Shown here: positions 1 through 9,767 of the stretch, piece after piece
How the letters are laid out: each line of letters opens with the position of its first letter
Position numbering within the stretch: the first letter of the stretch is position 1
NCBI RefSeq assembly: GCF_900454865.1
Contig: NZ_UGTV01000015.1
Span: 124,001 to 188,000 of the forward strand
Source of the DNA: Pasteurella canis
GTDB taxonomy: Bacteria > Pseudomonadota > Gammaproteobacteria > Enterobacterales > Pasteurellaceae
Direction of reading: 5' to 3'
DNA: 64,000 bases
The notes under the pieces: model-generated
The model's input: the letters and a program-made list of their open reading frames with translations, nothing else
The model's database searches: none
What the model was told of the DNA's origin: nothing
Translations under genes and position numbers: made by a program

Positions 1-1
1 T

Positions 2-1156
2 GCGTTTTATTTCCCATTAGATAAGATCGTGACAAAAGATCGTGGTATTTCGAAGGATATGAAAGTCAATATGGAAAATATTAAGAAAGCGTTCAATCCA
101 AGAGATAAACACTACGATAGCGTAGAAGCGAGAAATCTAAGAGCATTGTATGAACAGGATCCTACTATGTCTTCTACTCGATTTGTGATTGGTAACCAAG
201 TGATTGAAAATCCATTCAAATCGCCTGAGTTACAGGACTATATCAAGAAGCATCATGTTAGTTCTCCTGTTGCAGTGAAAACAGCTAAACCTTTACCGGC
301 ATTACCAAAAACGGAAAGTAAAGAACAAACTGTTCAGAAAGTACAGCAAACAGCGCCTAAAAAACCTGTGCAGCCGCCGAAACCAAAAGCGGAAAAAGTG
401 GTTGATCCAAATGCGATTTATGCACAAGTAAATAAAAATAGGAAAACAGCTGAAGTTGAGGGTTTTTATCCTGAATCACAACTAAGAACGCGCAGTGATA
501 AAATTGTCGAGCAAGTGAGTCATGTTCCAACAACTGAACCAACTTATGCTGACTTACAATTTTCTCATAAAACAAACCGTGTTCAGTCACAAAGTGAGAA
601 TGAAGTGATTTATGATAAAGTTGCTGCACCTGTAAAAGGGACATCACCAAAAACAACAGCAAAACCTCAAAAGCCTCAAAAACCATTGAGCAAGGGGATT
701 ATTCCTGAATCACAACTCAAAACGAGAAGTGATAAAATGGCTGAGCAAGTGAGTCGTGTACCAACGACAGAACCTACTTATGCAGAATTGCAATTTGTGA
801 ATAAGCCAGCGGCTAAACATGAGACTCCAAAAGACGTTGTCTATGAGGAGGTGGCGACTAAAGGAAAAAGTAAAAATGCTAAACCTTTAACTAAGCCACA
901 AAAACCTAAACAGCAATTGAACAAAGGAATTATTCCTGAATCACAGCTAAGAACTAGAAGTGATAAAATGGCTGAGCAGGTGAGTCATGTCCCAACAACT
1001 GAACCTGTGTATGCAGATATACAATTTCCTGCTTCAAGTAAAACTCAACGAGCAGTCGTTTCTCCGCAAGAAACTATTTACGAGGAAGTTGGAAAAAGGG
1101 CACAGGAAGAACCTATTTATCAGAACGTAATTAGACAAGGAGTAAATAATAAATAG
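2..1156 (+). CDS. C-terminal end of a large filamentous-haemagglutinin-like exoprotein (partial)
   Basis: The frame is open to the left window edge, so this is the 3' end of a longer gene; the GTG at 29 is not a real start. The visible 384 residues are hydrophilic and rich in Pro, Lys, Gln and Thr, without membrane segments. Three imperfect repeats of 78, 77 and 76 residues (461-694, 695-925, 926-1153) each open with G(F/I)(Y/I)PESQL and TRSDK, followed by an EP(T/V)YA(D/E)(L/I)QF motif and a second Tyr motif of the form IYDKV, VYEEV or IYEEV. AIYAQV precedes the array and EPIYQNV ends it. The position next to era-rnc-lepB-lepA and the sequence style fit the C terminus of Pasteurella PfhB / H. 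ducreyi LspA type two-partner-secreted proteins; this is recollection plus inference. Adhesin, Fic or other effector domains would lie upstream, outside the window. Confidence 0.7.
   Translation, partial: AFYFPLDKIVTKDRGISKDMKVNMENIKKAFNPRDKHYDSVEARNLRALYEQDPTMSSTRFVIGNQVIENPFKSPELQDYIKKHHVSSPVAVKTAKPLPALPKTESKEQTVQKVQQTAPKKPVQPPKPKAEKVVDPNAIYAQVNKNRKTAEVEGFYPESQLRTRSDKIVEQVSHVPTTEPTYADLQFSHKTNRVQSQSENEVIYDKVAAPVKGTSPKTTAKPQKPQKPLSKGIIPESQLKTRSDKMAEQVSRVPTTEPTYAELQFVNKPAAKHETPKDVVYEEVATKGKSKNAKPLTKPQKPKQQLNKGIIPESQLRTRSDKMAEQVSHVPTTEPVYADIQFPASSKTQRAVVSPQETIYEEVGKRAQEEPIYQNVIRQGVNNK
461..1153 (+). repeat. Three in-frame tandem coding repeats (234, 231, 228 bp)
   Basis: Units start at 461, 695 and 926. 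The first ~100 bp of each unit are most alike (PESQL, TRSDK, EQVS, VPTTEP) and the second half diverges around a Tyr-x-x-Val motif. The lengths are whole codons, so copy number could change without frameshift. Confidence 0.85.
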
Positions 1157-1189
1157 TCTATTTTTCAAAAATAAGTAACACATATTAAA

Positions 1190-1216
1190 GGGGCTCATTA
1201 TGAGCCCCTATTTTAT
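1190..1216 (+). terminator. Rho-independent terminator of the exoprotein gene
   Basis: An 8-bp stem GGGGCTCA / TGAGCCCC with a 3-nt loop is followed by TATTTTATT, 33 bases after the stop codon. Confidence 0.85.
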
Positions 1217-1364
1217 TAGTGAATGTTAAGTTGATTTATTTTATAAAAGCTGAGGATGATAAGTATCACACAAAACGGCGAAGCAATTTGTACAACTTGC
1301 ACAGTATTTTTCTATGAAGCAGTTGGATACTATAAATACGTAAAAGAATCATAGTGGGTATTTA

Positions 1365-1410
1365 TTTATAATAAAATCCCTGTATTTGTGATGTGGAAAA
1401 TACAGGGATT
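1365..1410 (-). terminator. Terminator downstream of era
   Basis: A 13-bp perfect stem (1375-1387 with 1398-1410) and 10-nt loop is followed on the minus strand by TTTTATTATAAATA. It lies 37 bp past the era stop codon and closes the lepA-lepB-rnc-era operon. Confidence 0.85.
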
Positions 1411-1447
1411 AATGAAATGATTAAATTGTCGAGTAACAGGTTAGTAA

Positions 1448-2368
1448 CTATTCATCCATATAACCTAAGCTGCGTAACGCGCGTTCATCATCGGCCCAGC
1501 CTGACTTGACTTTCACCCAAAGTTCTAAATGTACTTTGTTATCAAATAGGCGTTCCATATCTGCACGAGCTTCTATTCCAATCTGTTTTATTTTTTGTCC
1601 TTTATTACCAATCACCATTTTCTTTTGCCCATCACGTTCAACCAAAATCAATCCATTGATTTCATAGGTTCCACGTTCATTGAGTTTGAATTGCTCAATT
1701 TCTACAGTGACAGAATAAGGTAGTTCATCTCCAGTAAAACGCATGAGTTTTTCTCGAATAATCTCAGATGCCATAAAGCGTTGTGAACGATCTGTCACAT
1801 ACTCCTCTGGAAAATGATGCTCACCCTCACGTAATGAATTGCGGACGATTTTTTCAAGCTCATCGACATTTTTACCCTTTTCAGCAGAAATAGGCACTAC
1901 ATGTGCAAAATCGAATTTCGCAGTAAGATCTGTGATAAAAGGCAACATATCTTCTTTATTTTTAATATTATCAATTTTGTTAATAGCTAATACAACAGGT
2001 GTTTTGGTTGCACGGAGCTTATTTAGTACCATCTCATCATCTTCAGTCCAATGAGTGCCATCGACAACAAAGATAATTAAATCCACATCACCAATAGCGC
2101 TGCTCGCTGCACGATTCATCAATCGATTAATTGCACGCTTTTCTTCAATATGTAAACCAGGCGTATCTACATAAATAGCTTGATAGGCTCCTTCAGTATG
2201 GATGCCAACGATACGATGACGTGTAGTTTGAGCTTTACGTGATGTAATCGAAATTTTTTGCCCTAAGATTTTATTAAGTAAAGTAGATTTACCAACATTA
2301 GGTCGCCCAACAATTGCGATAAAGCCACAATATGTTTGTTGATTATCGATTGAAATTGTTTTTGTCAT
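1448..2368 (-). CDS. era: GTPase Era
   Basis: Ras-like GTPase that binds the 3' end of 16S rRNA and helps 30S subunit maturation at the inner face of the membrane. The protein is 306 residues, near the usual ~300. The P-loop GRPNVGKST is at residues 21-29, the DTPG motif at 68-71 and NKID near 130. The C-terminal third is a KH RNA-binding domain with [11 protein letters not shown]. The start overlaps the rnc stop by 4 bp (ATGA), showing translational coupling. It is the last gene of the operon and is followed by a strong terminator. Confidence 0.98.
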   Translation of the reverse strand: MTKTISIDNQQTYCGFIAIVGRPNVGKSTLLNKILGQKISITSRKAQTTRHRIVGIHTEGAYQAIYVDTPGLHIEEKRAINRLMNRAASSAIGDVDLIIFVVDGTHWTEDDEMVLNKLRATKTPVVLAINKIDNIKNKEDMLPFITDLTAKFDFAHVVPISAEKGKNVDELEKIVRNSLREGEHHFPEEYVTDRSQRFMASEIIREKLMRFTGDELPYSVTVEIEQFKLNERGTYEINGLILVERDGQKKMVIGNKGQKIKQIGIEARADMERLFDNKVHLELWVKVKSGWADDERALRSLGYMDE

Positions 2369-3042
2369 TTGTTTTCCAGTTCTTGTAAGAGGTTTTCTGC
2401 TGCCGCTTGTTCTGCTTTACGGCGGCTGGAGCCGACACCAATGAAAGTGCGGTCAATATTTTGAATAGTACACTCAACAGTAAATGTTTGGCAATGTGCT
2501 TCGCCTTTTATATCAATTACATTATAAGTCGGTAGTGGTAAATGTTTCCCTTGCAAATACTCTTGTAAACGTGTTTTCGGATCTTTTTGATTATCGCCTG
2601 GTTTAATTTGATTTAACAGTTCTTTGTACCAATTTTGGACTATTTCACTTGTGATTTCGAGACTACTATCTAATGATATCGCACCAATAATAGCCTCAAC
2701 ACAGTCTGCTAAGATGGATTCGCGACGAAATCCGCCACTTTTCAATTCACCAGGTCCTAATGCCATATAATCACCGAGCTCAAATTGGCGTGCTAAACTT
2801 GCAAGTGTCGGTTCACGTACTAGGGTTGCACGCATACGGCTTAATTCACCTTCATTACATTTAGGGAATTGATGATATAAGGCTTCTGCAATGATAAAAT
2901 TTAAAATAGCATCGCCCAAAAACTCTAGACGTTCATTATGTTTAACTGCAGCACTGCGATGGGTTAATGCCTGTTTTAACCAAGTAATTTGATTAAATTG
3001 ATAACCAATTTTTTTTTGTAAACGTTCTAAATTTTGATTCAT
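2365..3042 (-). CDS. rnc: Ribonuclease III
   Basis: Double-strand-specific endoribonuclease that processes rRNA precursors and structured mRNAs. The 225-residue protein has the catalytic signature [11 protein letters not shown] at about residues 37-47 and a second acidic cluster DCVEAIIGA near 115. A double-stranded RNA-binding domain follows, with [11 protein letters not shown] at its start and [16 protein letters not shown] near the C terminus. It begins 6 bp after the lepB stop codon and overlaps era by 4 bp, the usual lepB-rnc-era arrangement. Confidence 0.98.
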   Translation of the reverse strand: MNQNLERLQKKIGYQFNQITWLKQALTHRSAAVKHNERLEFLGDAILNFIIAEALYHQFPKCNEGELSRMRATLVREPTLASLARQFELGDYMALGPGELKSGGFRRESILADCVEAIIGAISLDSSLEITSEIVQNWYKELLNQIKPGDNQKDPKTRLQEYLQGKHLPLPTYNVIDIKGEAHCQTFTVECTIQNIDRTFIGVGSSRRKAEQAAAENLLQELENK

Positions 3043-3048
3043 TCTTTA

Positions 3049-4080
3049 TTACTTAATTTCTGTGAATAAGCGTTCAAATCGAATACCTGTTGGCCACTCA
3101 TCTTGTTTTTTATCTAAGCTTAACCAAATATAACTTGCTTTACCAACAATGTTTTTTTCTGGTACGAATCCCCAAAAACGACTATCTTCACTGTTATTAC
3201 GATTATCGCCCATCACAAAATATTCTCCCTCAGGTACAACCCATTCAGTGATACCATTTTCTTTTGAACGATAGGCTTTGTAGCGGAATCCTTCATTTGC
3301 AATTTCTTCGGGGTTTGGGTACCAGTGAATTTGATGTACGACATCTCCTGTTTCTGTTGTTTCTAATGGACTTGGACCATATAAATATTCGCCTTTATGA
3401 TTACGTCCGATAATGAAATTAAATTCAGGGTTTTCAATAGGTTGGCTATAAGTAAATGTTCTAGTAATACAATCAAATGTACATTCTTTCCCATCTTTAG
3501 CATAAGTGAGTGCTAATTGACGAGTGTATTCATTATATTGAACTTTATCACCAGGTGTACCAATTATTCGTTTAATATAATCTATGTTAGGTTGGAGTGG
3601 TGCTTTAAATACAATAATATCACCTCGTTCAGGTTTACCTGTTTCGATCAATGTATGTTGAAACACAGGATCTTTAATGCCATAGGCATATTTTTTGACC
3701 ACTAAAAAGTCACCAATACGCAAAGTTGGTTCCATCGATGAAGAGGGAATTTGGAATGGTTCAAATAAAAATGAACGTAAAATTAATACAAAAGCAAGTA
3801 CAGGAAAAAGCGAAGAAATAAATTCAGATCCTTCTGAAATAGGCTCGATTTTTGCTTTTTCTTCTTCGGTTAATGCTTGTCCTGAACGTTGTTCAGCACG
3901 TGCAATTTGTCTCGCTCGTTTGGGTAATACTGTAAAGCGGTGGTAACACCATAGAATCCCAGAGATGAGAGTGAAAATAATCAGTAAAATAGAAAATGTA
4001 TTTGGTAATGTAAAGTAATCTAATACTTTCCAGAGACCAAATCCAACAGCCAATAAAATGATGAGAAATAAGTTAGACAT
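3049..4080 (-). CDS. lepB: Signal peptidase I
   Basis: Membrane serine protease that removes signal peptides from exported proteins. Hydrophobic segments lie at about residues 3-22, 28-45 and 90-105, with the catalytic domain on the periplasmic side after the last one. The nucleophile is Ser115 in SSSMEPT and the general base is Lys170 in YIKRIIGTPGD; the conserved GDNRNNSEDSRFWG box is near residue 290. The 343-residue length is similar to other gammaproteobacterial enzymes. An AAGGAA ribosome binding site precedes the ATG, and the gene begins 9 bp after lepA. Confidence 0.98.
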   Translation of the reverse strand: MSNLFLIILLAVGFGLWKVLDYFTLPNTFSILLIIFTLISGILWCYHRFTVLPKRARQIARAEQRSGQALTEEEKAKIEPISEGSEFISSLFPVLAFVLILRSFLFEPFQIPSSSMEPTLRIGDFLVVKKYAYGIKDPVFQHTLIETGKPERGDIIVFKAPLQPNIDYIKRIIGTPGDKVQYNEYTRQLALTYAKDGKECTFDCITRTFTYSQPIENPEFNFIIGRNHKGEYLYGPSPLETTETGDVVHQIHWYPNPEEIANEGFRYKAYRSKENGITEWVVPEGEYFVMGDNRNNSEDSRFWGFVPEKNIVGKASYIWLSLDKKQDEWPTGIRFERLFTEIK

Positions 4081-4089
4081 AATAGTTCC

Positions 4090-5886
4090 TTATTTATCTT
4101 TTCCAACATGTAAAATAGCTAAAAATGCTTCTTGTGGTACGTCAACATTACCTAACGATTTCATTCTCTTTTTACCTTCTTTCTGTTTTTGTAACAGTTT
4201 TTTCTTACGACTGACATCACCACCGTAACATTTTGCTAATACGTTCTTACGTAATTGTTTTACTGTTGAACGAGCAATAATGTGGTTACCAATTGCAGCT
4301 TGAATCGCAATATCAAATTGTTGGCGAGGGATTAATTCACGCATTTTTTCTACTAATTCACGACCGCGATATTGTGCATTGTCTTTATGTACGATAAGAG
4401 CAAGTGCGTCAACACGCTCACCATTAATCATAATATCGACACGTACCATATCAGCCGCTTGGAATCGTTTAAAACCATAATCTAATGAAGCGTAACCACG
4501 AGAAGTAGATTTTAAACGGTCAAAGAAATCAAGGACGACTTCTCCCATTGGAATTTCATATGTCAACGCAACTTGGTTGCCGTGGTAAACCATATTGGTT
4601 TGTACGCCACGTTTTTCGACACATAATGTAATCACATTACCCAAGTAATTTTGTGGTAATAACATATTACATTCTGCGATCGGCTCACGAATTTCTGCAA
4701 TATTGTTTAATGGCGGTAGTTTAGATGGACTATCCACATATAATACTTCACCACTTGTTAGCTCCACTTCATATACAACAGTTGGGGCTGTTGTAATTAA
4801 GTCTAAATCATATTCGCGTTCTAAACGCTCTTGGATGATTTCCATATGTAATAAACCTAGGAAACCACAACGGAAGCCAAAACCAAGTGCGGTTGAGTTT
4901 TCTGGCTCGTAGAATAGAGAGGCATCATTTAAACTTAGTTTGCCTAATGCATCACGAAAAGCCTCGTAATCATCAGAGCTAATTGGGAATAAACCTGCGT
5001 AAACTTGTGGCTTGACTTTTTTAAAGCCTGGCAAGACGGATGTAGCAGGATTATTGTGTAAAGTTAAAGTATCGCCTACAGGCGCGCCTAAAATATCTTT
5101 AATTGCACAAACTACCCAGCCTACTTCACCACAGTTTAAAACGGTTGTGTCTACTTGTTTTGGTGTGAAGATACCGAGGCGATCGACATTGTAAGATTGC
5201 CCAGTTGACATGACTTTAATTTTATCACCCTTACGTAAGGTACCATTTTTTATACGTACTAAAGAAACTACACCTAAATAGTTATCAAACCAAGAGTCAA
5301 TAATTAATGCTTGTAAGGGGGCAGTTGAATCTCCTTCTGGTGCGGGAATTTTATGAACGATTTCTTCTAAGACATTTTCAATGCCCAGTCCTGTTTTTGC
5401 AGAACAACGTACCGCTTCCATCGCGTCAATACCAACAATATCCTCAATTTCTTCTGCAACACGTTCAGGATCTGCTGCAGGCAAATCAATTTTATTTAAA
5501 ATTGGTACAACCTCTAAGTTCATTTCTATTGCAGTGTAACAGTTAGCAAGTGTTTGAGCTTCTACACCTTGTCCAGCATCTACAACCAGTAGCGCACCTT
5601 CACAAGCAGCTAGTGAACGAGAAACTTCATAAGAAAAGTCAACATGTCCAGGTGTATCAATAAAGTTTAGCTGGTATGTTTCACCATCTTTTGCTTTGTA
5701 GTTCAAGGTTACACTTTGTGCTTTGATCGTAATACCTCGCTCACGCTCTAGATCCATTGAGTCTAGAACTTGGGCTTCCATCTCGCGATCAGATAACCCT
5801 CCACAAGTTTGGATTAAGCGATCAGATAATGTTGATTTGCCATGGTCAATGTGTGCAATAATTGAAAAGTTACGTATATTTTTCAT
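4090..5886 (-). CDS. lepA: Elongation factor 4 (LepA)
   Basis: Translational GTPase that acts on stalled or mispositioned ribosomes and in initiation. The N-terminal G domain has [25 protein letters not shown] and NKIDLP, and the LepA-specific C terminus contains a basic [16 protein letters not shown] stretch. I placed the start at the ATG at 5886 because the family begins [17 protein letters not shown] and this gives 598 residues. An in-frame ATG at 5907 would add seven unconserved residues. Neither start has a strong ribosome binding site. It is the first gene of lepA-lepB-rnc-era. Confidence 0.97.
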   Translation of the reverse strand: MKNIRNFSIIAHIDHGKSTLSDRLIQTCGGLSDREMEAQVLDSMDLERERGITIKAQSVTLNYKAKDGETYQLNFIDTPGHVDFSYEVSRSLAACEGALLVVDAGQGVEAQTLANCYTAIEMNLEVVPILNKIDLPAADPERVAEEIEDIVGIDAMEAVRCSAKTGLGIENVLEEIVHKIPAPEGDSTAPLQALIIDSWFDNYLGVVSLVRIKNGTLRKGDKIKVMSTGQSYNVDRLGIFTPKQVDTTVLNCGEVGWVVCAIKDILGAPVGDTLTLHNNPATSVLPGFKKVKPQVYAGLFPISSDDYEAFRDALGKLSLNDASLFYEPENSTALGFGFRCGFLGLLHMEIIQERLEREYDLDLITTAPTVVYEVELTSGEVLYVDSPSKLPPLNNIAEIREPIAECNMLLPQNYLGNVITLCVEKRGVQTNMVYHGNQVALTYEIPMGEVVLDFFDRLKSTSRGYASLDYGFKRFQAADMVRVDIMINGERVDALALIVHKDNAQYRGRELVEKMRELIPRQQFDIAIQAAIGNHIIARSTVKQLRKNVLAKCYGGDVSRKKKLLQKQKEGKKRMKSLGNVDVPQEAFLAILHVGKDK

Positions 5887-6019
5887 ATTTGAATCAATTT
5901 TATTCATTAAAAATTCGATAAAGTTAAACTGGTGAATTTTACCTGAATATTCAGTGGTGCGCTAGCAATAGCTGAAAAGGGGCTTGAAATAGAGGTATTG
6001 ATGTATTATTTATCATAAG

Positions 6020-6050
6020 AAAATGCCCCAGCTAGTTTGGGGCATTTTTA
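6020..6050 (-). terminator. Terminator of grcA
   Basis: AAATGCCCCA (6021-6030) pairs with TGGGGCATTT (6038-6047) around a 7-nt loop. On the minus strand the stem is followed by TTTTCTTAT. It lies just past the grcA stop codon and also has a T run on the plus strand. Confidence 0.8.
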
Positions 6051-6066
6051 TAGAGAAAGGGGTAAA

Positions 6067-6450
6067 TTATAAGCTTTCAGTGAAAGTACGTGTAATTACA
6101 TCACGTTGTTGTTCTGGTGTTAATGAGTTGAAACGTACAGCATAACCTGAAACACGGATTGTTAATTGTGGATATTTTTCAGGGTTGTTTACTGCATCTT
6201 CTAATGTTTCACGACGTAATACGTTTACGTTTAAGTGTTGACCACCTTCTACTTTTACTGTCGGTGCAACATCAACTGGTAACTCGCGATATTCAATTTG
6301 ACCTAATTCACTTACAGCAACGATTTGATCTTCAGCGAATTCACCTTTAGCACATAAACAACGTGCTTCACCTTTTTCGCTATCTAATAACCAAAATGAA
6401 TTTAATAGATTGTCATTAGCAGCTTGAGTAATTTGAATACCTTTAATCAT
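6067..6450 (-). CDS. grcA: Autonomous glycyl radical cofactor GrcA (YfiD)
   Basis: A small spare subunit that replaces the oxygen-damaged C-terminal piece of pyruvate formate-lyase. The 127-residue protein ends in [13 protein letters not shown], almost identical to the end of PflB encoded at 15.1-17.4 kb here; the radical glycine is Gly102. GGQHLNVNV is also shared with PflB. A strong GGAGG ribosome binding site precedes the ATG. A perfect FNR box lies 127 bp upstream, matching the known anaerobic and acid induction of this gene in E. coli. Confidence 0.97.
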   Translation of the reverse strand: MIKGIQITQAANDNLLNSFWLLDSEKGEARCLCAKGEFAEDQIVAVSELGQIEYRELPVDVAPTVKVEGGQHLNVNVLRRETLEDAVNNPEKYPQLTIRVSGYAVRFNSLTPEQQRDVITRTFTESL

Positions 6451-6576
6451 TGTATGCCTCCTAAAATTGGCGATTTGTTAATCAGTTTTAATTGGTCAGA
6501 ATTTTATCAAAATTTTTGATGATTTCAAATTGTTTTGACGTGGAACAAGGTATTTTTATTGAGTAATTTTTAAATT

Positions 6577-6590
6577 TTGATATAAATCAA
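6577..6590 (-). promoter_or_regulatory. FNR box upstream of grcA
   Basis: TTGATATAAATCAA matches the FNR consensus TTGATNNNNATCAA at every specified position. E. coli yfiD is FNR-activated, so grcA is the likely target; the divergent ung gene begins at 6727 and is the alternative. No convincing second FNR site was found in the gap. Confidence 0.8.
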
Positions 6591-6726
6591 AATTAAGTTT
6601 AAGTTTATGATTTTTAAAAACTTTAATTTAACAAAAAGCAAACAAATATTTAACAATGATAGTGCTGTAACTGTCAATTTTGCTTGAAGTTATTTATAAT
6701 CAGCAAAGTATTGAGAGGAGAGAAAA

Positions 6727-7395
6727 ATGAAAACCTGGAAAGATGTAATTGGTATAGAAAAAGAGCAACCTTATTTTAAGCAAATTCTTGCACTTGTTCA
6801 TCAAGCCAGAACATCTGGGCGGGTCATTTATCCTCCACCACAAGAAGTGTTTAGCGCATTTCAATTAACGGAGTTTGAACAAGTTAAAGTCGTTATTTTA
6901 GGACAAGATCCTTACCACGGTCCAAACCAAGCACATGGCTTAGCTTTTTCTGTCAAGCCAGGAATTGCCCCTCCACCTTCCTTAGTTAATATGTATAAAG
7001 AGCTATCGCAGGACATCGCAAGTTTTAAAATTCCGAATCATGGTTATTTAATTCCTTGGGCGGAACAGGGGGTATTGATGTTGAATACAGTGTTGACTGT
7101 TGAGCAGGGAAAAGCTCACTCACATGCTAATTTTGGCTGGGAAACTTTTACTGATCGTGTCATTGCCATATTGAATGAGCAACGTGAACATTTAGTTTTT
7201 CTACTTTGGGGGAGCCATGCACAGCGAAAGGGGCAGTTTATTGATCGTCAGAAACACTGTGTATTAACAGCACCACATCCTTCTCCGTTGTCTGCTCATC
7301 GTGGTTTTTTTGGTTGTAAACATTTTTCTAAAGCAAATCAGTATCTTATACAAAAAGGGCTGACGCCAATTCAATGGCAATTAGATTCAATTTAA
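6727..7395 (+). CDS. ung: Uracil-DNA glycosylase
   Basis: Family 1 uracil-DNA glycosylase that removes uracil arising from cytosine deamination or dUTP incorporation and starts base excision repair. The water-activating motif GQDPYHGP is near residue 59 and the DNA-intercalation loop [13 protein letters not shown] near 190, with the conserved LLWGSHAQ segment between. At 222 residues it has the normal bacterial length. A purine-rich GAGAGGAGAG ribosome binding site sits 5 bp before the ATG. It is followed by yaaA after 16 bp. Confidence 0.98.
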   Translation: MKTWKDVIGIEKEQPYFKQILALVHQARTSGRVIYPPPQEVFSAFQLTEFEQVKVVILGQDPYHGPNQAHGLAFSVKPGIAPPPSLVNMYKELSQDIASFKIPNHGYLIPWAEQGVLMLNTVLTVEQGKAHSHANFGWETFTDRVIAILNEQREHLVFLLWGSHAQRKGQFIDRQKHCVLTAPHPSPLSAHRGFFGCKHFSKANQYLIQKGLTPIQWQLDSI

Positions 7396-7411
7396 GATAG
7401 GAAATACAAGT

Positions 7412-8188
7412 ATGTTAGCTATTATTTCGCCAGCAAAAACATTAGATTTTGAAAGTGTGGTACCAGAATTTAATTTTTCTCAACCGCAGTTAACTGATTA
7501 TAGTGAACAATTAATTGAAGTTTGCCGCCAACTTTCACCAGATCAAATTGCCTCGTTAATGTCTATTAGCGATAAACTAGCAGGATTGAATTTTGCACGT
7601 TTTGCAGAATGGCAAAGGGAACATCATGCGCAAAATGCACGGGCTGCAATTTACGCGTTTAAAGGGGATGTGTACACAGGATTAGACGTGGAAAGCTTAT
7701 CCCATCAAGATGTAGAATTCGCACAACAACATTTACGTATGTTATCGGGATTATATGGTTTGTTAAAACCATTAGATTTAATGCAACCTTATCGTTTAGA
7801 AATGGGGACCAAGTTAGCTAATAAAAAAGGTAAAGATCTCTATGCTTTTTGGGATGAGATTATCACAACCACATTGCAACAAGCTCTTGATGAACAAGGG
7901 GATAATATTCTGATTAATTTGGCTTCTGATGAATATTATAAGTCAGTAAAAGAAAAAGCGTTAAAGGCAACAGTGATTAAACCAGTGTTTTTGGATAATA
8001 AAAATGGTAAATACAAAGTCATCAGTTTTTATGCAAAGAAAGCGAGAGGGCTTATGTGTCGTTATATTATTCAGAACCGTTTAACAGAAATTGAGCAACT
8101 GAAAGAGTTTGATTTAGGTGGCTATTGGTTTGATGCAGCAAGTTCGAGTGAAACTGAGTTAGTATTTAAACGTGATTTGGTGGAATAA
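7412..8188 (+). CDS. yaaA: Peroxide stress protein YaaA (DUF328)
   Basis: The 258-residue protein begins [15 protein letters not shown], the hallmark of the YaaA/DUF328 family, and contains [12 protein letters not shown] and the [10 protein letters not shown] segment typical of it. In E. coli YaaA lowers free iron during hydrogen peroxide stress and has a DNA-binding fold; the mechanism in this organism is inferred. An AGGA ribosome binding site is present. The gene lies between ung and a lipoprotein gene whose ATG follows the stop codon directly, suggesting one operon. Confidence 0.96.
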   Translation: MLAIISPAKTLDFESVVPEFNFSQPQLTDYSEQLIEVCRQLSPDQIASLMSISDKLAGLNFARFAEWQREHHAQNARAAIYAFKGDVYTGLDVESLSHQDVEFAQQHLRMLSGLYGLLKPLDLMQPYRLEMGTKLANKKGKDLYAFWDEIITTTLQQALDEQGDNILINLASDEYYKSVKEKALKATVIKPVFLDNKNGKYKVISFYAKKARGLMCRYIIQNRLTEIEQLKEFDLGGYWFDAASSSETELVFKRDLVE

Positions 8189-8189
8189 T

Positions 8190-8756
8190 ATGCAAAAAGT
8201 TTTCTTTATTTTAACCGCACTTTTAGCGATTTTACTAAGTGGTTGCACTTTATCTTCGCAGCTTTCTGTACCACAACAAATTACACATAATAAGCATACT
8301 TATGAATTAGTTGCACAACAAGATTTGGGACCAATGGCACGTTTCTTTTATTTAGAAAAAGGAGAAAGTTTATCTCATTGGAAAAGTGCTGTGGAGTTAT
8401 TATTAGATCGTAACCAAGCAAAAACAACTTTGGATGAGCGTATTGCTTTGCGTGAGCGTGTTTATCGAAATACTGGTGTAAAAAACTTTAAATTGCAAGC
8501 CCAAGATGACAGTTTATATGCTTTCGTGATTTATGAACCAACAGTGAAAAATAATGATTGGCAAGTTGATGTGGCTAAAGGGAAAACGGTACAAGGTTGT
8601 GGATTTGTACAATATCAGTATTCATTGAAAATACCAAGAACGAAAAAAATCCGTAATATGAGTAATAAAAAAGTTGTACGTTATTTGAAAAAATATGTCG
8701 TAGAAAAAGAAATGAAGCATGTTAAAAATCGTGATTGGCAATGGACTTGTGAATAA
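8190..8756 (+). CDS. Predicted lipoprotein of unknown function
   Basis: I chose the ATG at 8190, one base after the yaaA stop, because it gives a typical lipoprotein signal (MQKVFFILTALLAILLSGC) with the lipobox LSGC. An upstream in-frame start at 8172 would add MIWWNN and spoil the signal. The mature part is about 170 residues, with WKSAVELLLDR and a basic C-terminal half (KIPRTKKIRNMSNKKVVRYLKKY). An uptake signal, ACCGCACTT, lies inside the signal-peptide coding region at 8214-8222. I do not recognise a named family. The following fieF ATG directly abuts the stop codon. Confidence 0.85.
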   Translation: MQKVFFILTALLAILLSGCTLSSQLSVPQQITHNKHTYELVAQQDLGPMARFFYLEKGESLSHWKSAVELLLDRNQAKTTLDERIALRERVYRNTGVKNFKLQAQDDSLYAFVIYEPTVKNNDWQVDVAKGKTVQGCGFVQYQYSLKIPRTKKIRNMSNKKVVRYLKKYVVEKEMKHVKNRDWQWTCE

Positions 8757-9671
8757 ATGGAAGAGAAAATCTATTCTTCACAAGTAAAAAAAGCAGCTAA
8801 TTGTGCTGTTTATACTGCATTAATGCTGATTGTTGTAAAAGGTTTTGCTTGGTGGGAAACGGCTTCCGTTAGTATGCTAGCTTCAGTTGTGGATTCGACT
8901 TTAGATCTTGCTGCTTCTTTTTTAAATATGGTGATTTTACGTTTTGCTTTGATGCCAGCGGATGAAAATCATTCTTTCGGTCATGGTAAAGCAGAATCGC
9001 TTGCATCTTTGATTCAAAGTGCATTTATCTCTGGGTCTGCTGTTTTTCTATTATTGCAAGGGATTCATCGTTTTAATGAACCACAGCCTTTAACGAATAC
9101 GAATTTAGGGATTGGCGTTATTTGCTTTTCTATTGTTATCACTTCTGCATTAGTTTATTACCAAAGTCGAATTGTAAAAAAAACAGGAAGTCCAGCCATT
9201 AAAGCTGATCGTTTGCATTATCAAACTGACTTATTTATGAATGTCGCAATTTTGCTTTCATTAATTTTAACTGTATTTGATTTTTTGCTTGCAGATGCGA
9301 TTGGCGCAATTTTAATTGCAATCTATATTTTAGTTAGTGCACTTAAAATGTTATTTGATGCGGTGCAATTGTTATTAGATCGTGCTTTACCAGAAAATGA
9401 GATCCAACAAATTGAACAAATTATCTTATGGGATAAGCGTATTTTAGGTTTCCATGATTTACGTACTCGTCAATCTGGTGCAGTACGTTTTATTCAATTT
9501 GATTTGGAGTTAGATGATCACCTCTCTTTTTTAGAGGCCCATGATATTACTGAACAGCTTGAGCAGCGCTTGCGAGAAACATTTTCGTTAGTGGATATTG
9601 TGATTCATCATGAGCCAACAAGTGTAGTTCAGGCTGAAAAATTAGAAAATGCGAAGCTAGATCAAATGTAA
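8757..9671 (+). CDS. fieF: Cation diffusion facilitator FieF (zinc/iron efflux)
   Basis: Inner-membrane proton-coupled exporter of Zn(II), Fe(II) and Cd(II). The 304-residue protein has a predicted six-helix membrane domain to about residue 205 and a cytoplasmic regulatory domain after it. The transport site is visible as DSTLD in helix 2 and HYQTD in helix 5 (the DxxxD and HxxxD pairs of the family), with HSFGHGKAE between helices 2 and 3. The start codon abuts the preceding stop, so it is probably co-translated with the lipoprotein gene. Grouping with yaaA may reflect iron control, which is inference. Confidence 0.93.
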   Translation: MEEKIYSSQVKKAANCAVYTALMLIVVKGFAWWETASVSMLASVVDSTLDLAASFLNMVILRFALMPADENHSFGHGKAESLASLIQSAFISGSAVFLLLQGIHRFNEPQPLTNTNLGIGVICFSIVITSALVYYQSRIVKKTGSPAIKADRLHYQTDLFMNVAILLSLILTVFDFLLADAIGAILIAIYILVSALKMLFDAVQLLLDRALPENEIQQIEQIILWDKRILGFHDLRTRQSGAVRFIQFDLELDDHLSFLEAHDITEQLEQRLRETFSLVDIVIHHEPTSVVQAEKLENAKLDQM

Positions 9672-9767
9672 TAGTTTTTTTGATAAATTTTGCTAGAGCA
9701 GTTGCAGTGAATAGTGTAATCTTAGCGGCGATTTGTGAATTCATTTTTAGTTTAAAAGGTTTAGATT

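Noticed and set aside
29-31. GTG as a start codon for the left-edge gene
   Set aside because: The reading frame continues upstream to the window edge without a stop, there is no Shine-Dalgarno sequence, and the repeat protein looks like the tail of a larger protein.
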